Assembly: GCA_963971225.1 (NCBI GenBank)
Contig: OZ020270.1
Coordinates: 26,969,123-27,033,122, forward strand
Origin: Melieria omissa
Lineage: Eukaryota > Arthropoda > Insecta > Diptera > Ulidiidae
Length of the DNA stretch: 64,000 bases
Reading direction: 5' to 3'
This document shows, in pieces, positions 55,232 to 64,000 of this stretch. The position numbers and the translations under genes are program-made. The notes below the pieces were generated by a model, which did no database searches, was not told where the DNA came from, and was given only the letters and a program-made list of their open reading frames with translations. Every line of letters starts with the position of its first letter. The stretch's first letter is position 1.

Positions 55232-55589
55232 TATGTCTATTAATTTCTTTGGGGGTAAAGCATTTGAAATCAGCGGGATTGAATTAAGATTAAAAAATCT
55301 TGAATCAAGAAGGAAACAATTTTGAAATAAGAATATTGAAATCTTACATTAAGAATGCGCAATTTTAAATTAAAATTGTATATTCTTGAAATAAGCTGCG
55401 TACCGGCTTAAAACAAGAATTTGCAGCTTATCCACAATTAAATTTGAAAATAAGATTTTCGTGCTTGTTTTAAGCGGATTGCAGCTTAACAGACTTTCGT
55501 CAACGGATGGGCTTAATTTGACAATCATATTCTTGATTTTAGAACGATTTTTCTCTTAGTGTAACAATACTAGATGTCTGTCACGGGTA

Positions 55590-57100
55590 TAAGCTGCTGC
55601 TGCAATTCGTTACTTTAGGCAACCACGCAAAATTCTTACTGAAATCATTCAAGACAAAACGTGCAAATCGAGCAAACTTCGTGTCATAGAAAAAGAAAGT
55701 TCGAAAAATGCAAACATTTCTACGTTGTTCTTGTAGCAGAACCATCGCAAGATCAGCCTTAACAGTATTTTTTTGCTTCTCTCACCTCTGTTTCGTTTTT
55801 CTCATTTTTATGTGCTCTTCTCGCCTATGAGCGCGCACGCAGAACGTCAACGATTAGACGCGAACTGATTGACTTCTGCATCCGCTGACAGCTACTTTGA
55901 CAACTAGTTGTTCAATTGACTTACAAAAAACCAGTTGGAAGACCAATGAATTTCGAGAACCAGTTGTCTCAGGTCCGACAAGGAAGTGACTGTACATGTC
56001 TGCAAATCAATATTGATATCAAATGATTCTGTGTTTCATGGGATATATTAGTGCATTGTTATTACTTGGTACTGTTTTTCAAATGCTTAGCATAGGCTAT
56101 ATAAGGTTGGCCATGCCTACCTGACGCACCTCTCTTCCACGCCCTCCATAGTTACAGAAATCAGCTACGGTATACTTTTGTTAGGTGATAAGGCGTTTAA
56201 TTTTTGTCATAATTGCTTAATTTTATAGGTAGGTTTCGTCTTCGCTAAAAAATAATTAAACAGGCAGCAAAAGTTTTCCGAAACAAAATGAAACAGTTAA
56301 AGTATTAAAAAAAAGGCGGAATATATTTTGAACTTCAAAACCCAGTTTTCTCTTTTCGAATGTTTAAGTTAAAGAAAGTTAAAGTTGAAAACATCTATAA
56401 ACCTTTTGATTGCGTGCCACCATGCGCCCAATTCCGCTATACGGAGTACAAATACACCCATTGATGCACTCAAAGCGGCCATTTTTAAATAGGTACCGTC
56501 GTACCAACTACAGCAACAACGTCATAGTTGCTGTGCTGCCATGCAAGCGCTGTGGCCAGTGAAGCAGCTGCTGCCGCACATAAATCAAAATTCAACCCAA
56601 TGAGTACGACCGCATTGCTCTTTCGCTCACACTCACTATATCTTTAATGTTCGCGCTGACTCTAGCATGCGCCTTGTGCAAGTGGGTGCGACAGGGAGAA
56701 AAAAGTCAAATAGTTTGTACAAGTGTGTGTACAGCACGTAACGGTGCCGTGTTTGTTAGTTTTTTTTGGTTTGAGCGCGAATATCAGGCGAATGCCGTTA
56801 GCCAATCAGATGGCGTTGGTTGCTTGATGTTTTTATGCTACTGCGTGACTTGTTTGCTTGCGCTGTTTTGTGCGTACAGGTGTGTACGTGCGTTGATTCC
56901 TTGCAAGACAGGTACCGGTTAGATTACCAGTCATGTAACTGGTAGTACTGTGAAAGTTTCAGTTACCGCTTGTTCTGGAGTTTCTATCACTTTCTTAAGG
57001 GCGATGGGAAAAAATGACTGAAACTCATGTAAACATGTGATCTTCTATCCTATTCTCACACATTTGTTTGCCAACATATTTCAGACATATGCTTATCTCG
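55590..57100. other. No gene seen; unplaced repeats
   Basis: Includes an inverted fragment of the 25-kb tandem repeat family (55,990-56,160). The frame at 56,647-56,922 has no domain. The 56,640-56,920 part is richer in GC and might be host DNA. Confidence 0.35.
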
Positions 57101-57102
57101 CT

Positions 57103-57304
57103 CACTCTCGTTAGCATTACTAGGTATATTCCCGATAAAATACCCGAAAGTTTTCCCAAATGAGTAACGTAAGTATCGGTTATAGGTAACATATAAACCA
57201 GTCACTCTCGTTAGCAGTACTGGGTATATAACCGGTGAAATACCCGAAAGTTTTCCTAAAACAGTAATGTAAATATCGGTTATAGGTAACATATAAACCA
57301 GTCA
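57103..57304. repeat. Tandem repeat, about 100 bp, two copies
   Basis: CACTCTCGTTAGCA(T/G)TACT begins each unit at 57,103 and 57,203. Both end in ATAGGTAACATATAAACCAG. The copies differ by about ten bases. Confidence 0.85.
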
Positions 57305-57886
57305 CCACTACCAAATATTTTAGCCACTGCTTTCGGTTAAATAACCGGTACCTATTCCAATAAAATAACTAAATGATTTGTTTTTAATTAAAAAAATTAT
57401 TTATTATATTATTTTATTATTATTATTATTTTGGAGCATTTTTGCATTATTTTTTTTTTTTGCTTCACCCGATTGTGGCAGCGCTCTACCACCTTTTTGA
57501 TTCCCTTTTCAAACGCCATTCGACCTTGGGCCTTGATTCATCTATAAGAGAGAACACAAATTATGTACATAGTGATAAATATGGCTTTTGTGGCGAATTG
57601 CCCAGGACTTAACCTCAAATCATTTGTCCTGGACAATATGTTCGCCCTCATCAGCAAAATGCTCGCTGCTAGCCTCTTTCTCACTTCCATCAGTAGAGGT
57701 GCTCGCAACGCAATCTTCCTCTATTGTCTAATTTCCTAAATTTCCTAACAGAAAGATAGATTTCGAAGCCAATCTATGTTTTCCCTACTCATGTTGTTTG
57801 CAAACGTTCTTTTATTCATGTTTTGCTTATGTATATCCTATTCCTTATTCGCAAACTATTTGTTTATAATTTGATAAATAAAATAA
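57305..57886. other. No gene seen
   Basis: AT-rich spacer with no supported frame. Confidence 0.35.
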
Positions 57887-58203
57887 TTACCACTAGAACT
57901 GCCGGGAGCGGTCATTTGACGGTTTTCATTTTTTCATTAACCGTAGCTCGAAAACGGTTTAAGTTACGAATCTGGTTCTCCTTGACTTAACTTGACTTGC
58001 ATTAGCTCAATATTCTAAAATTTTGCAATCACTGCGCCGATCTGTTTTCTTTTTATCATCGATTTTACCTACTACTACCATGAGCGGTCAAATGACGGTT
58101 AACTGCGTAGCCATGGAAATAAAAGTAAAACATTCACAAAAAAAAAATCGAAGATGGTACAAATTTTACAAGAACCTATGTTTTGCCTTCCGTTTGATAT
58201 TAA

Positions 58204-58786
58204 CAGCCCGATTCTGTACACTTGATAAATTCACCGAATTGACTATTTGTCAAGTTTTTATTATTTGTCAAGAATCGGTATTCTATCCCAAAAATAAAAG
58301 CTCTTTTCTTGATAAATTGTCAAAAGTGTGAATGCTATTGACAACAGCCTATTTTGCCTATTGAAAATGGAAGAATTGTGCATGTTTACACTTTTACATC
58401 AGAGAAAATAAAAAAAAAAATTCCGTTACCTCCCACGAATTATTTTGTATGCAAAAAGCGCCTATTGTGATGAAACTATTAAAAAAAAACGTACGAACTT
58501 ATTTCCAGCCCAGCCAGGATTCGAACCGGGGTGCTCGGTATGAGAAGCCAGCGCGTACCCGCTGGGCTATCAAGGCCGGTTTTTTTCTGCAAAACTTACT
58601 TTAGTTAAACTTTTTGTCTTATTTTTTGGCAATTTGACAAATGTCGCATATTCACCTTATGTTGAATTAAATGAGCTTTTTACTTTATCAATGTTGTATC
58701 AGAATACCAGCAAAGCTTTTGCTTGATAAAAATCTTGACAAAATTTCTTGATAAAAAATTTGTCAAGAATACACAGAATCAGGCTG
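58204..58786. mobile_element. Harbinger-like MITE carrying a tRNA-like sequence, copy 2
   Basis: Nearly identical to 36,361-36,953, with TAA flanks (58,201-58,203 and 58,787-58,789) and short indels, the largest about 10 bp near 58,347. Confidence 0.93.
58505..58579 (-). ncRNA. tRNA-Met-like sequence inside MITE, copy 2
   Basis: Box A TAGCCCAGCGGG and box B GGTTCGAATCC are intact. Differences from copy 1 are confined to the variable and acceptor parts (CACCCCGG against CGCCCCCGG, GGGCTGG against AGGCTGG). Keeping both promoter boxes while other positions change is notable. Confidence 0.6.
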
Positions 58787-59113
58787 TAAATTTACAATCG
58801 TCTTTTATATATTTATGAATTTTATTGTAAAAACAAAAATTCATTATTTTATGTGTTGTGTGTGAAAGCATGAACAGAAAGCGGCGAGACGAAATTTACT
58901 ATGGTCATGACTCATGAGTAATAGCTTCACTTTTGAAATATTTGCCAAAACTATACTTTTTTACATTCAAAAACATAAATAAATGTTGTTTTAATGCTTA
59001 CAATAAAAAATTCCTTCAGATTCAACCGATTTCGTTAAAAGCTCTGAATACGGTCATTTTACCGCTCACGGTAGTAGTAGGTATGAAGCCAAATCCGGTA
59101 CTCCTAGTGTTAA

Positions 59114-59456
59114 CATGTTTATACTTATCTTGTTTAATTTAATGGTTTCTCCGCGCTGTGTTTCGCAAATTATTTTTCAGCCTCTTGTCCAGCAGCTTCG
59201 TATTTAACCAAAATTCACAATTCAGATATTTTCATGATGATAGGTGACTGTAACGTAAATATTTGTTTGACTCGCACATATGGAAGAATTAATTGAAATG
59301 TAAAGGAGTTCTTTCATTCTTGCGTCAATGCAAATTGAAATGCGCGCGAAGCGGTAAATGTGGTCATCATGTGGGGGGTTTTTACTATTATTTTCTTATT
59401 TTGCAATGAATGTTGACAAATATGGATTGAGTTACATGAAAGTGGTTGCATAATAC
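59114..59456. other. No gene seen
   Basis: Spacer between the TTAA element and the ProtoP-like copies. Confidence 0.35.
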
Positions 59457-60195
59457 CAAAGAATATGAAGTAATATAGAACGCGCATCTCATACAAGCAA
59501 ACGCGTTGTACTTGGGTACTGCTGGTAGTACCCTCTGTTATTGACAGCAGAAATCTCTGTTACTAACAGCAGAAATCTCTGTAACTTCGGCGTAACATGT
59601 GAATTGAAGTCGCTTCTGTACTCATTCGTATTCTCGCTGCTGTTGCGCCACTTGATAAACATGACGATGAACGCTGCTTTTGTTGTCGCGGGGAATAGCA
59701 TTATAATATTGGCAAATAAAAAAAAGTTAGCGGTATACTGTTTTTTGCGCTGTGCCGTGCAGGCGGGATAGCATTGATGTTGTTGGTAATTGTTGCGTCG
59801 TTATTTCTGCTTTCTTTTTTATAATCACAAGCAAATTACAATTAGCAAAAAAAATGCGTGAACTTGGTGTAGTAAAATATGGGTGCAAACATGTTGCACA
59901 AGAGCGTTTATAGTTATTTATTAAGAATATTATTGTAAGGTTTTATGTTTATTGTTTTACTTTCGTTTAAATTTATCTTTCATAAATAATAATTTTTAAT
60001 AAGAATTTTTTTATTTGCCAACAATTATTTTCAATTTTCGTTCTTTCGAACTTCCTTTTTGCACAGCCCACATGCAGTGTTTTCGTAGAAGAACTAAAAT
60101 AAGAAAATCTAAAATTTGGACTCTATGGTTACAGCACTCACCATGGAACCATTCAGGTGTAGCATTTTTACAAGATTGTAAAACATGTGCCTTAA

Positions 60196-60693
60196 CCCAT
60201 TAAGCCCTGAGCGTTGCGTTTGCGCAACGTTTGGGAATTTCGCTACATTAAGTAATTCATAAAGATATAAGACTTGAAAATGGGTAGAATTGGATTCGAA
60301 TTGATCGTTTTAGATTCTGTCATACCGAAATTTCAAAATTTTTTAAATATTCATATCTTTTTTTCGATCCAAAGTCAAAGGTTTTTTTTTGGGGAATTTT
60401 TGAAATTCAATTAAAAATACTTATTCTTCAAACCTATCAAAATCCCTTTGTGGGCTGCATTTTGTAATGCTAAACTATTTAAAAATAAGTTTAAACAAAT
60501 TTTTTTTTTTTTTAATTTTATGTTTTGTATGTGACTAAGGCCCAAATTGCGTTTGCGCAACGTACCCTCCTGGTTCAGGGGGTGGGGGTATGAATTATTT
60601 TCTTGATTTTTTTTCTTGATTAGGTCAATTACTAAGATTGTGCAAAATTTTATGGAAATCGCACAAGCCCTTCTGGGGTCAGGTTTTAATGGG
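60196..60693. mobile_element. TTAA-flanked MITE (498 bp)
   Basis: CCCATTAAGCCCTGAGCGTT and the inverse of CCCATTAAAACCTGACCCC are flanked by TTAA (60,192-60,195 and 60,694-60,697). GCGTTTGCGCAACGT occurs near both ends. Confidence 0.92.
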
Positions 60694-60766
60694 TTAATAC
60701 CAATTTTTTCAGGTTCTGCTTCGAAGATTTTATGAAAAATTAAAATATGTTTTATGCATACATTCA

Positions 60767-60932
60767 TTAGGGAATTGGGAGGAGCAAAAAGATTACCAAA
60801 ATCATTGACTGATAATTTTTGTGAAAAATAAAAATTTCACTTGGAGCAGTCAAAACTTCATCCCTTTTTCTCAATTCGTCACCGCATTTTTCACAATTTA
60901 ATTTACGAATGATTTTGTACGCTACGTATCCT
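60767..60932 (-). pseudogene. P-like transposase C-terminal fragment
   Basis: On the minus strand GYVAYKIIRKLNCEKCGDEL and RKRDEVLTAPSEIFIFHK are the same as residues encoded at 63,880-64,000 on the plus strand. It confirms that the two copies belong to one family and shows the true end of the coding region at about 60,767. Confidence 0.88.
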
Positions 60933-60942
60933 TTGATAATAC

Positions 60943-61180
60943 CAAAGAATATGAAGTAATATAGAACGCGCATGTGGGCACAAAAGTGTTTTCGGTTGCT
61001 ATGATGCGAGCGGGAAGAGCGAAGCGTAGGCATTTGAAAATGTTAGGTTCATACCTAATACCAAAGAATATGAAGTAATATAGAACGCGCATGTGGGCAC
61101 AAAAGTGTTTTCGGTTGCTATGATGCGAGCGGGAAGAGCGAAGCGTAGGCATTTGAAAATGTTAGGTTCATAACATTTTC
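60943..61180 (+). repeat. Tandem duplicated 5' end of ProtoP-like element (119-bp period)
   Basis: CAAAGAATATGAAGTAATAT through TGTTAGGTTCATA occurs at 60,943 and again at 61,062, each preceded by TAATAC. Either one element inserted about 107 bp inside another, or the end was duplicated. Confidence 0.9.
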
Positions 61181-61501
61181 TGTTAGATTTGCGTAGGACA
61201 ACAGCAAAAAGCTATGTTATTGTTCGCAACGGCTTCACTCGTGTACATTGAAGTGGTGGTTGTTGCAGCGTAGTGTTCGCTCAATCATTTTTTGCATGCA
61301 TGTTTCTTGATCTTGTTTGCCGAAGCGCAAGCAAAGAGCCAACAACGAACCAAAGCATCGTCATCATCGTTTCAGCGAAGATGACTCGGGATTCGCTAAT
61401 GTTTTTGTTGTTGTCGTTTATTGTGTGTATGCTTTTTTGGTTTTGCTGTTTGCTCAAATGCTGCGCTTTGATTGATTTTAAACACCTGCAAATATTTAGA
61501 C

Positions 61502-61735
61502 GTGGTTGAATCCAATTTGAAATTTTCACAAATATTTTTACGTGGCGAGTTCCAAGTAAAATCATTTGTTTATATTTTGACGTGGTTGATACCAATTTTG
61601 AACCTTTTGCAGCGTTTTTTTTTTGACGGGGTTGAATCCAATTTGAAATTTCTACAAATATTTTTACGTGGCGCATTCCAAGTAAAATTATTTGTTTATA
61701 TTTTGACGTGGTTGATACCAATTTTGAATTTTTTT
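61502..61735 (+). repeat. Leader tandem repeat, about 120 bp, two copies
   Basis: GACG(T/G)GGTTGAATCCAATTTG starts each unit (61,500 and about 61,625). Both contain TTTTTACGTGGCG and TATTTTGACGTGGTTGATAC. It lies just upstream of the transposase start and may carry regulatory or transposase-binding sites. Confidence 0.88.
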
Positions 61736-61799
61736 AAGAAGTATTTTAACGCCATTGTCCAACATTGTAATTCTATTTTGTGTTTCGGCTTGTTACAAT

Positions 61800-64000
61800 A
61801 TGGCTACAAATATAAAGACAAATAGAAATTCCTCAACGTCTGGAATTCAATGTTGTGTTCGCAGTTGCAAAAAATCGAGACGACAATGCGAGAATCTTAG
61901 ATTATTTAGACTCCCCGCTGCTGATTTCGTGTTTGGCCAAATTTGGCGCGAAAAATGCAATATATCTTATGACGACTATAACCGAAAACTGTATATTTGT
62001 GAAATTCATTTCTCCAGTACTTATGTAGGAAAACGGTTTCTAAAAAAGGATGCGATTCCAACCTTAAACTTAGACGAAGATCATGAGATTTCGGATGAAG
62101 AATTTTTAGAACCAGATTCTTCATTGAAACGACCACGTTATGATGACATAGTATACAGTAATTATATTAATAACCCATTATTACAAAAAGAAATACAGCG
62201 AAAATTCAAAAAAATTAACGAAAAATTGCGAAAAGAAAAGCGCTTTATTTTAAAATCCTAGAATTGTTGTTCAAAGACTTTAAAAAATTCAATTGATTCT
62301 TTAAAACATATCAACTTGGAATCCAAAACGTTTTGTAAACTTTTACTTAGCACCCGGCCAAAAGAATATTCTGACGAAGTGAAATATTTAGCGCAAAATA
62401 TTTTTTATATTTCACAATCAACATATTCTTTCCTAAGAGATAAGTTAAATTTCAATTTGCCACATATCAGCACTTTAAATCGGTGGGCTTCAATAAAGTT
62501 CCTTCAGCCCGGTATCAACAATGTGGCTTTTGAATTCATTAAAAAGATGTGCTTAGGTTGAAGGAAAAAAATGAAAATAATATGGTTCATTTAATGGACG
62601 AAATGGCAATACGTAGAATTACGATACAATCAAAAACTAGATTTAATTGACGGATTTGAATGCACAGGCTTCGAAAGAACAACAAAAATTGGTAAGCAAG
62701 TATGTGTATTTATGTTGAAGTCCATGTTCTCGAGTTGGTGTTCAATTTTAAACTATTTTGTGTCAGAGAATGGATTAACAGCAGATACCTTGTGCAATAT
62801 AATTAAAGAAAATCTTAAAATTTTAAGCAATTTGGGTATAGTAGTGAACGTTTTGGTTTGTGATCAGGGGTCTTCTAATAGAAAGTGTTTCTCCGACTTA
62901 AGCGTATGTATAGAGAAACCATACTTTCAATTTCAAAATCAAAAAATTTATTGCATGTTCGATTTCCCACATTTAATCAAGTCATTGCGAAATGGTTGGC
63001 TTAAATGCGACTTAAAAACGCCTGATGGTTTAGTTAACTTTAAAGTAGTTCAAGAGCTTTGGGAGAGGGAAGAAAATTGTAAAACCAAAATGTGCCCAAA
63101 ATTGACTAGACAACACATATTTCCAAATTCATTTGAAAAAATGCGTGTTAAATTTGCCACGCAAGTGTTCAGTAAAACAGTTGAAGCTGCTATCAGAGCA
63201 ATTTCAGACATAAGTGGATTTAAAAAAATCTCACAAGAGGTAGCGTTATCCACAGCTGATTTTATAGCAAAAATTGATCAAATATTTGATTGCATGAATA
63301 GTGGATCTTTGTATGCAGATAACTGCTACCGATCTGCTCTTCAGATTAAGAAAGAATCGCACACATTTATTCAAACATTTTTATATTATCTAGAGGAAGT
63401 GAAATTTGTTGATGAAAAAAAACGAGTTTTCTTCCTAGATGGCATGAAACTATCCTTAAAATCGGCCCTTCTACTTGTAGATGAAATATTAAAAGATAAT
63501 TCGGACAAGTTTTTTATTATGACAAAGGCCTTTAACCAGGACAAGTTGGAGAATACGTTTGCTGTGTTAAGGCAAAAAGGAGGTAATAACTGTAACCCCT
63601 CTGTAGCCGAACTTAATAATATCTTAGCCAGGTTATTAGCCTTTAAAATAATAAAGTTTAGCTCCTCTACCAATTGTGAAGAGACGCAAGATTCAATGAC
63701 TAATTTAATTTCAAGCGCTTCTTTTAATGAGGATGTTTTGCAGACTAATGGCGATGATAATGACAATGAAATCCTGGAAAATCTTGATCTAAGTAGTGAG
63801 ATGCACGAGGCGTATTTTGTAGGTGACAACTTTTGTAATCCGAAAGATATTAACTTAGAGCTGGTTTCCATGAGGTATTTTGTTGGATACGTAGCGTACA
63901 AAATCATTCGTAAATTAAATTGTGAAAAATGCGGTGACGAATTGAGAAAAAGGGATGAAGTTTTGACTGCTCCAAGTGAAATTTTTATTTTTCACAAAAA
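61800..64000 (+). pseudogene. P-superfamily (THAP) transposase, nearly complete, 3' end outside
   Basis: From ATG 61,800 (MATNIK) the N-terminus is a THAP zinc finger: CVRSC, IWREKC, CEIHF and the AIPTLN motif, which binds the element ends. The catalytic core follows: MDEM (D at 62,597), VCDQGSSNR (D at 62,862), FDFPHLIKSLRN, DKLENTFAVLRQKGGNN and VGYVAYK. The frame is open from 62,625 to the window end. Lesions are TAG at 62,259-62,261, and a -1 shift near 62,555 compensated by a +1 shift near 62,624, with stops in the natural frame between. Introns cannot be excluded for the TAG. In an active relative this protein would cut and join DNA in the nucleus using GTP (P-element knowledge). Confidence 0.85.

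Larger units (their letters stand above)
50145..55561 (+). mobile_element. CACTA-like element with accessory genes
   Basis: The right end is the inverse of CACTAAGAGAAAAATCG; the left end reads TGCTTGGAGAAAAATCG and is diverged in the first bases. Both subterminal regions (50,150-50,430 and 55,270-55,550) contain many direct and inverted copies of TCTTGTTTTAAG- and TTCTTGAAATAAG-like motifs. A CACTA start and subterminal repeats suggest the CACTA/EnSpm or Chapaev group. No transposase is present; a SAM-like gene and a C2H2 gene are. A Bari-like element sits at 53,586-55,231. Confidence 0.6.
49632..55589. mobile_element. Outer MITE split by a CACTA-like element
   Basis: TACCTGTGACAGACATGTA on the left and the inverse of TACCCGTGACAGACATCTA on the right match. 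The left part runs to about 50,144, and the right part is only about 30 bp (55,562-55,589). Variants of GGTGACAGACA and TACTAGGTA recur in the left part. Confidence 0.65.
57891..59109. mobile_element. TTAA element hosting the tRNA-like MITE
   Basis: CACTAGAACTGCCGGGAGCG and the inverse of CACTAGGAGTACCGG, with TTAA on the right (59,110-59,113) and TTAC on the left (57,887-57,890). AGCGGTCAWWTGACGG-like motifs recur at 57,908, 58,083 and 59,050. Piggyback-type by ends; there is no transposase. A Harbinger-like MITE fills 58,204-58,786. Confidence 0.72.
59457..60942 (-). mobile_element. ProtoP-like element, 3' part, minus orientation
   Basis: The terminal repeat CAAAGAATATGAAGTAATAT ... GCGCAT at 59,457-59,487 is the 3' end of a minus-strand element whose transposase C-terminus is at 60,767-60,930. 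It breaks at 60,943, where a plus-strand relative begins. The rest of this copy would lie beyond the right edge of the window. A TTAA MITE (60,196-60,693) interrupts its 3' region. Confidence 0.78.
61062..64000 (+). mobile_element. ProtoP-like element with transposase gene, runs off window
   Basis: It begins with the terminal repeat CAAAGAATATG ... GCGCAT, contains a 5' leader with two tandem 120-bp repeats and a THAP-type transposase gene, and continues past 64,000. Its 3' end is not seen. Confidence 0.85.

Noticed and set aside
56647..56922. 91-residue frame with hydrophobic C-terminal segment
   Set aside because: No homology that I recognise, no splice or repeat context, and composition consistent with chance.
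1..64000. CRISPR arrays, bacterial operons, rRNA genes
   Set aside because: No regularly spaced short repeats, no bacterial gene order and no rRNA-like sequence; the content is clearly animal transposons.

Overview
This window looks like a piece of insect nuclear DNA, most likely from a higher dipteran. The inference rests on AT-rich non-coding DNA with introns and splice-like signals, no bacterial operons, and a transposon mixture (mariner, Bari-like Tc1, DD37E and DD41D-like elements, piggyBac/TTAA elements, ProtoP/P-like elements, Harbinger, hAT, an I-like LINE, a gag-only LTR element, a tRNA-derived SINE) typical of flies such as tephritids. The exact species cannot be read from the sequence. 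No conserved host protein-coding gene is recognisable. Nearly all coding capacity belongs to mobile elements, so this is a transposon graveyard or heterochromatin-like region with a few fresh insertions.

Region 1-14,760 is one story. The 3' half of an I-like LINE (reverse transcriptase, end of RNase H, TAAA tail) was cut into pieces by a ProtoP-like element (4460-7875), a DD37E transposon (8341-9361), an 8-bp-TSD MITE (9429-9814), a DD41D-like deletion derivative (10544-11135) and a mariner foldback (11168-14656). The last of these holds a stack: mariner foldback, then Harbinger, then a TTAA element, then an LTR element, each with its own target-site duplication. A tandem duplication covers about 1-6470, and an intact mariner (1255-2540) sits in only one of the two copies, leaving a perfect empty site in the other.

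Region 14,760-36,000 holds a foldback, a dead piggyBac, a SINE, several TTAA MITEs, a ProtoP MITE, a pogo-like shell with a dead Bari-like copy, and a 5.6-kb inverted-repeat structure (26,237-31,806). That structure is interrupted by an unclassified element (28,413-31,186) with a 4-bp ATAT duplication and six copies of CGGACGCGAC. A DD41D-like pseudogene (32.5 kb) and a GC-richer, possibly host-derived island (34.9-36.0 kb) follow.

Region 36,000-49,600 holds a MITE with a tRNA-Met-like Pol III promoter, a Harbinger copy, a hAT MITE full of CATCGATG motifs, and a 6.4-kb piggyBac shell (41,179-47,574). The piggyBac shell contains a pogo-like MITE, a mariner derivative, a hAT element carrying an intact Tc1 element with IR/DR ends, and a SINE.

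Region 49,600-64,000 holds a CACTA-like element (about 50,145-55,561) with a multi-exon SAM-like gene and a two-finger C2H2 gene, interrupted by an intact Bari-like transposon (53,586-55,231). Next come a TTAA element containing a second copy of the tRNA-like MITE, and finally ProtoP-like elements inserted into one another. One of these carries a nearly complete THAP-type transposase that runs off the window end. Three transposases look intact: mariner (1428-2468), Tc1 (44,565-45,584) and Bari-like (53,872-54,891).
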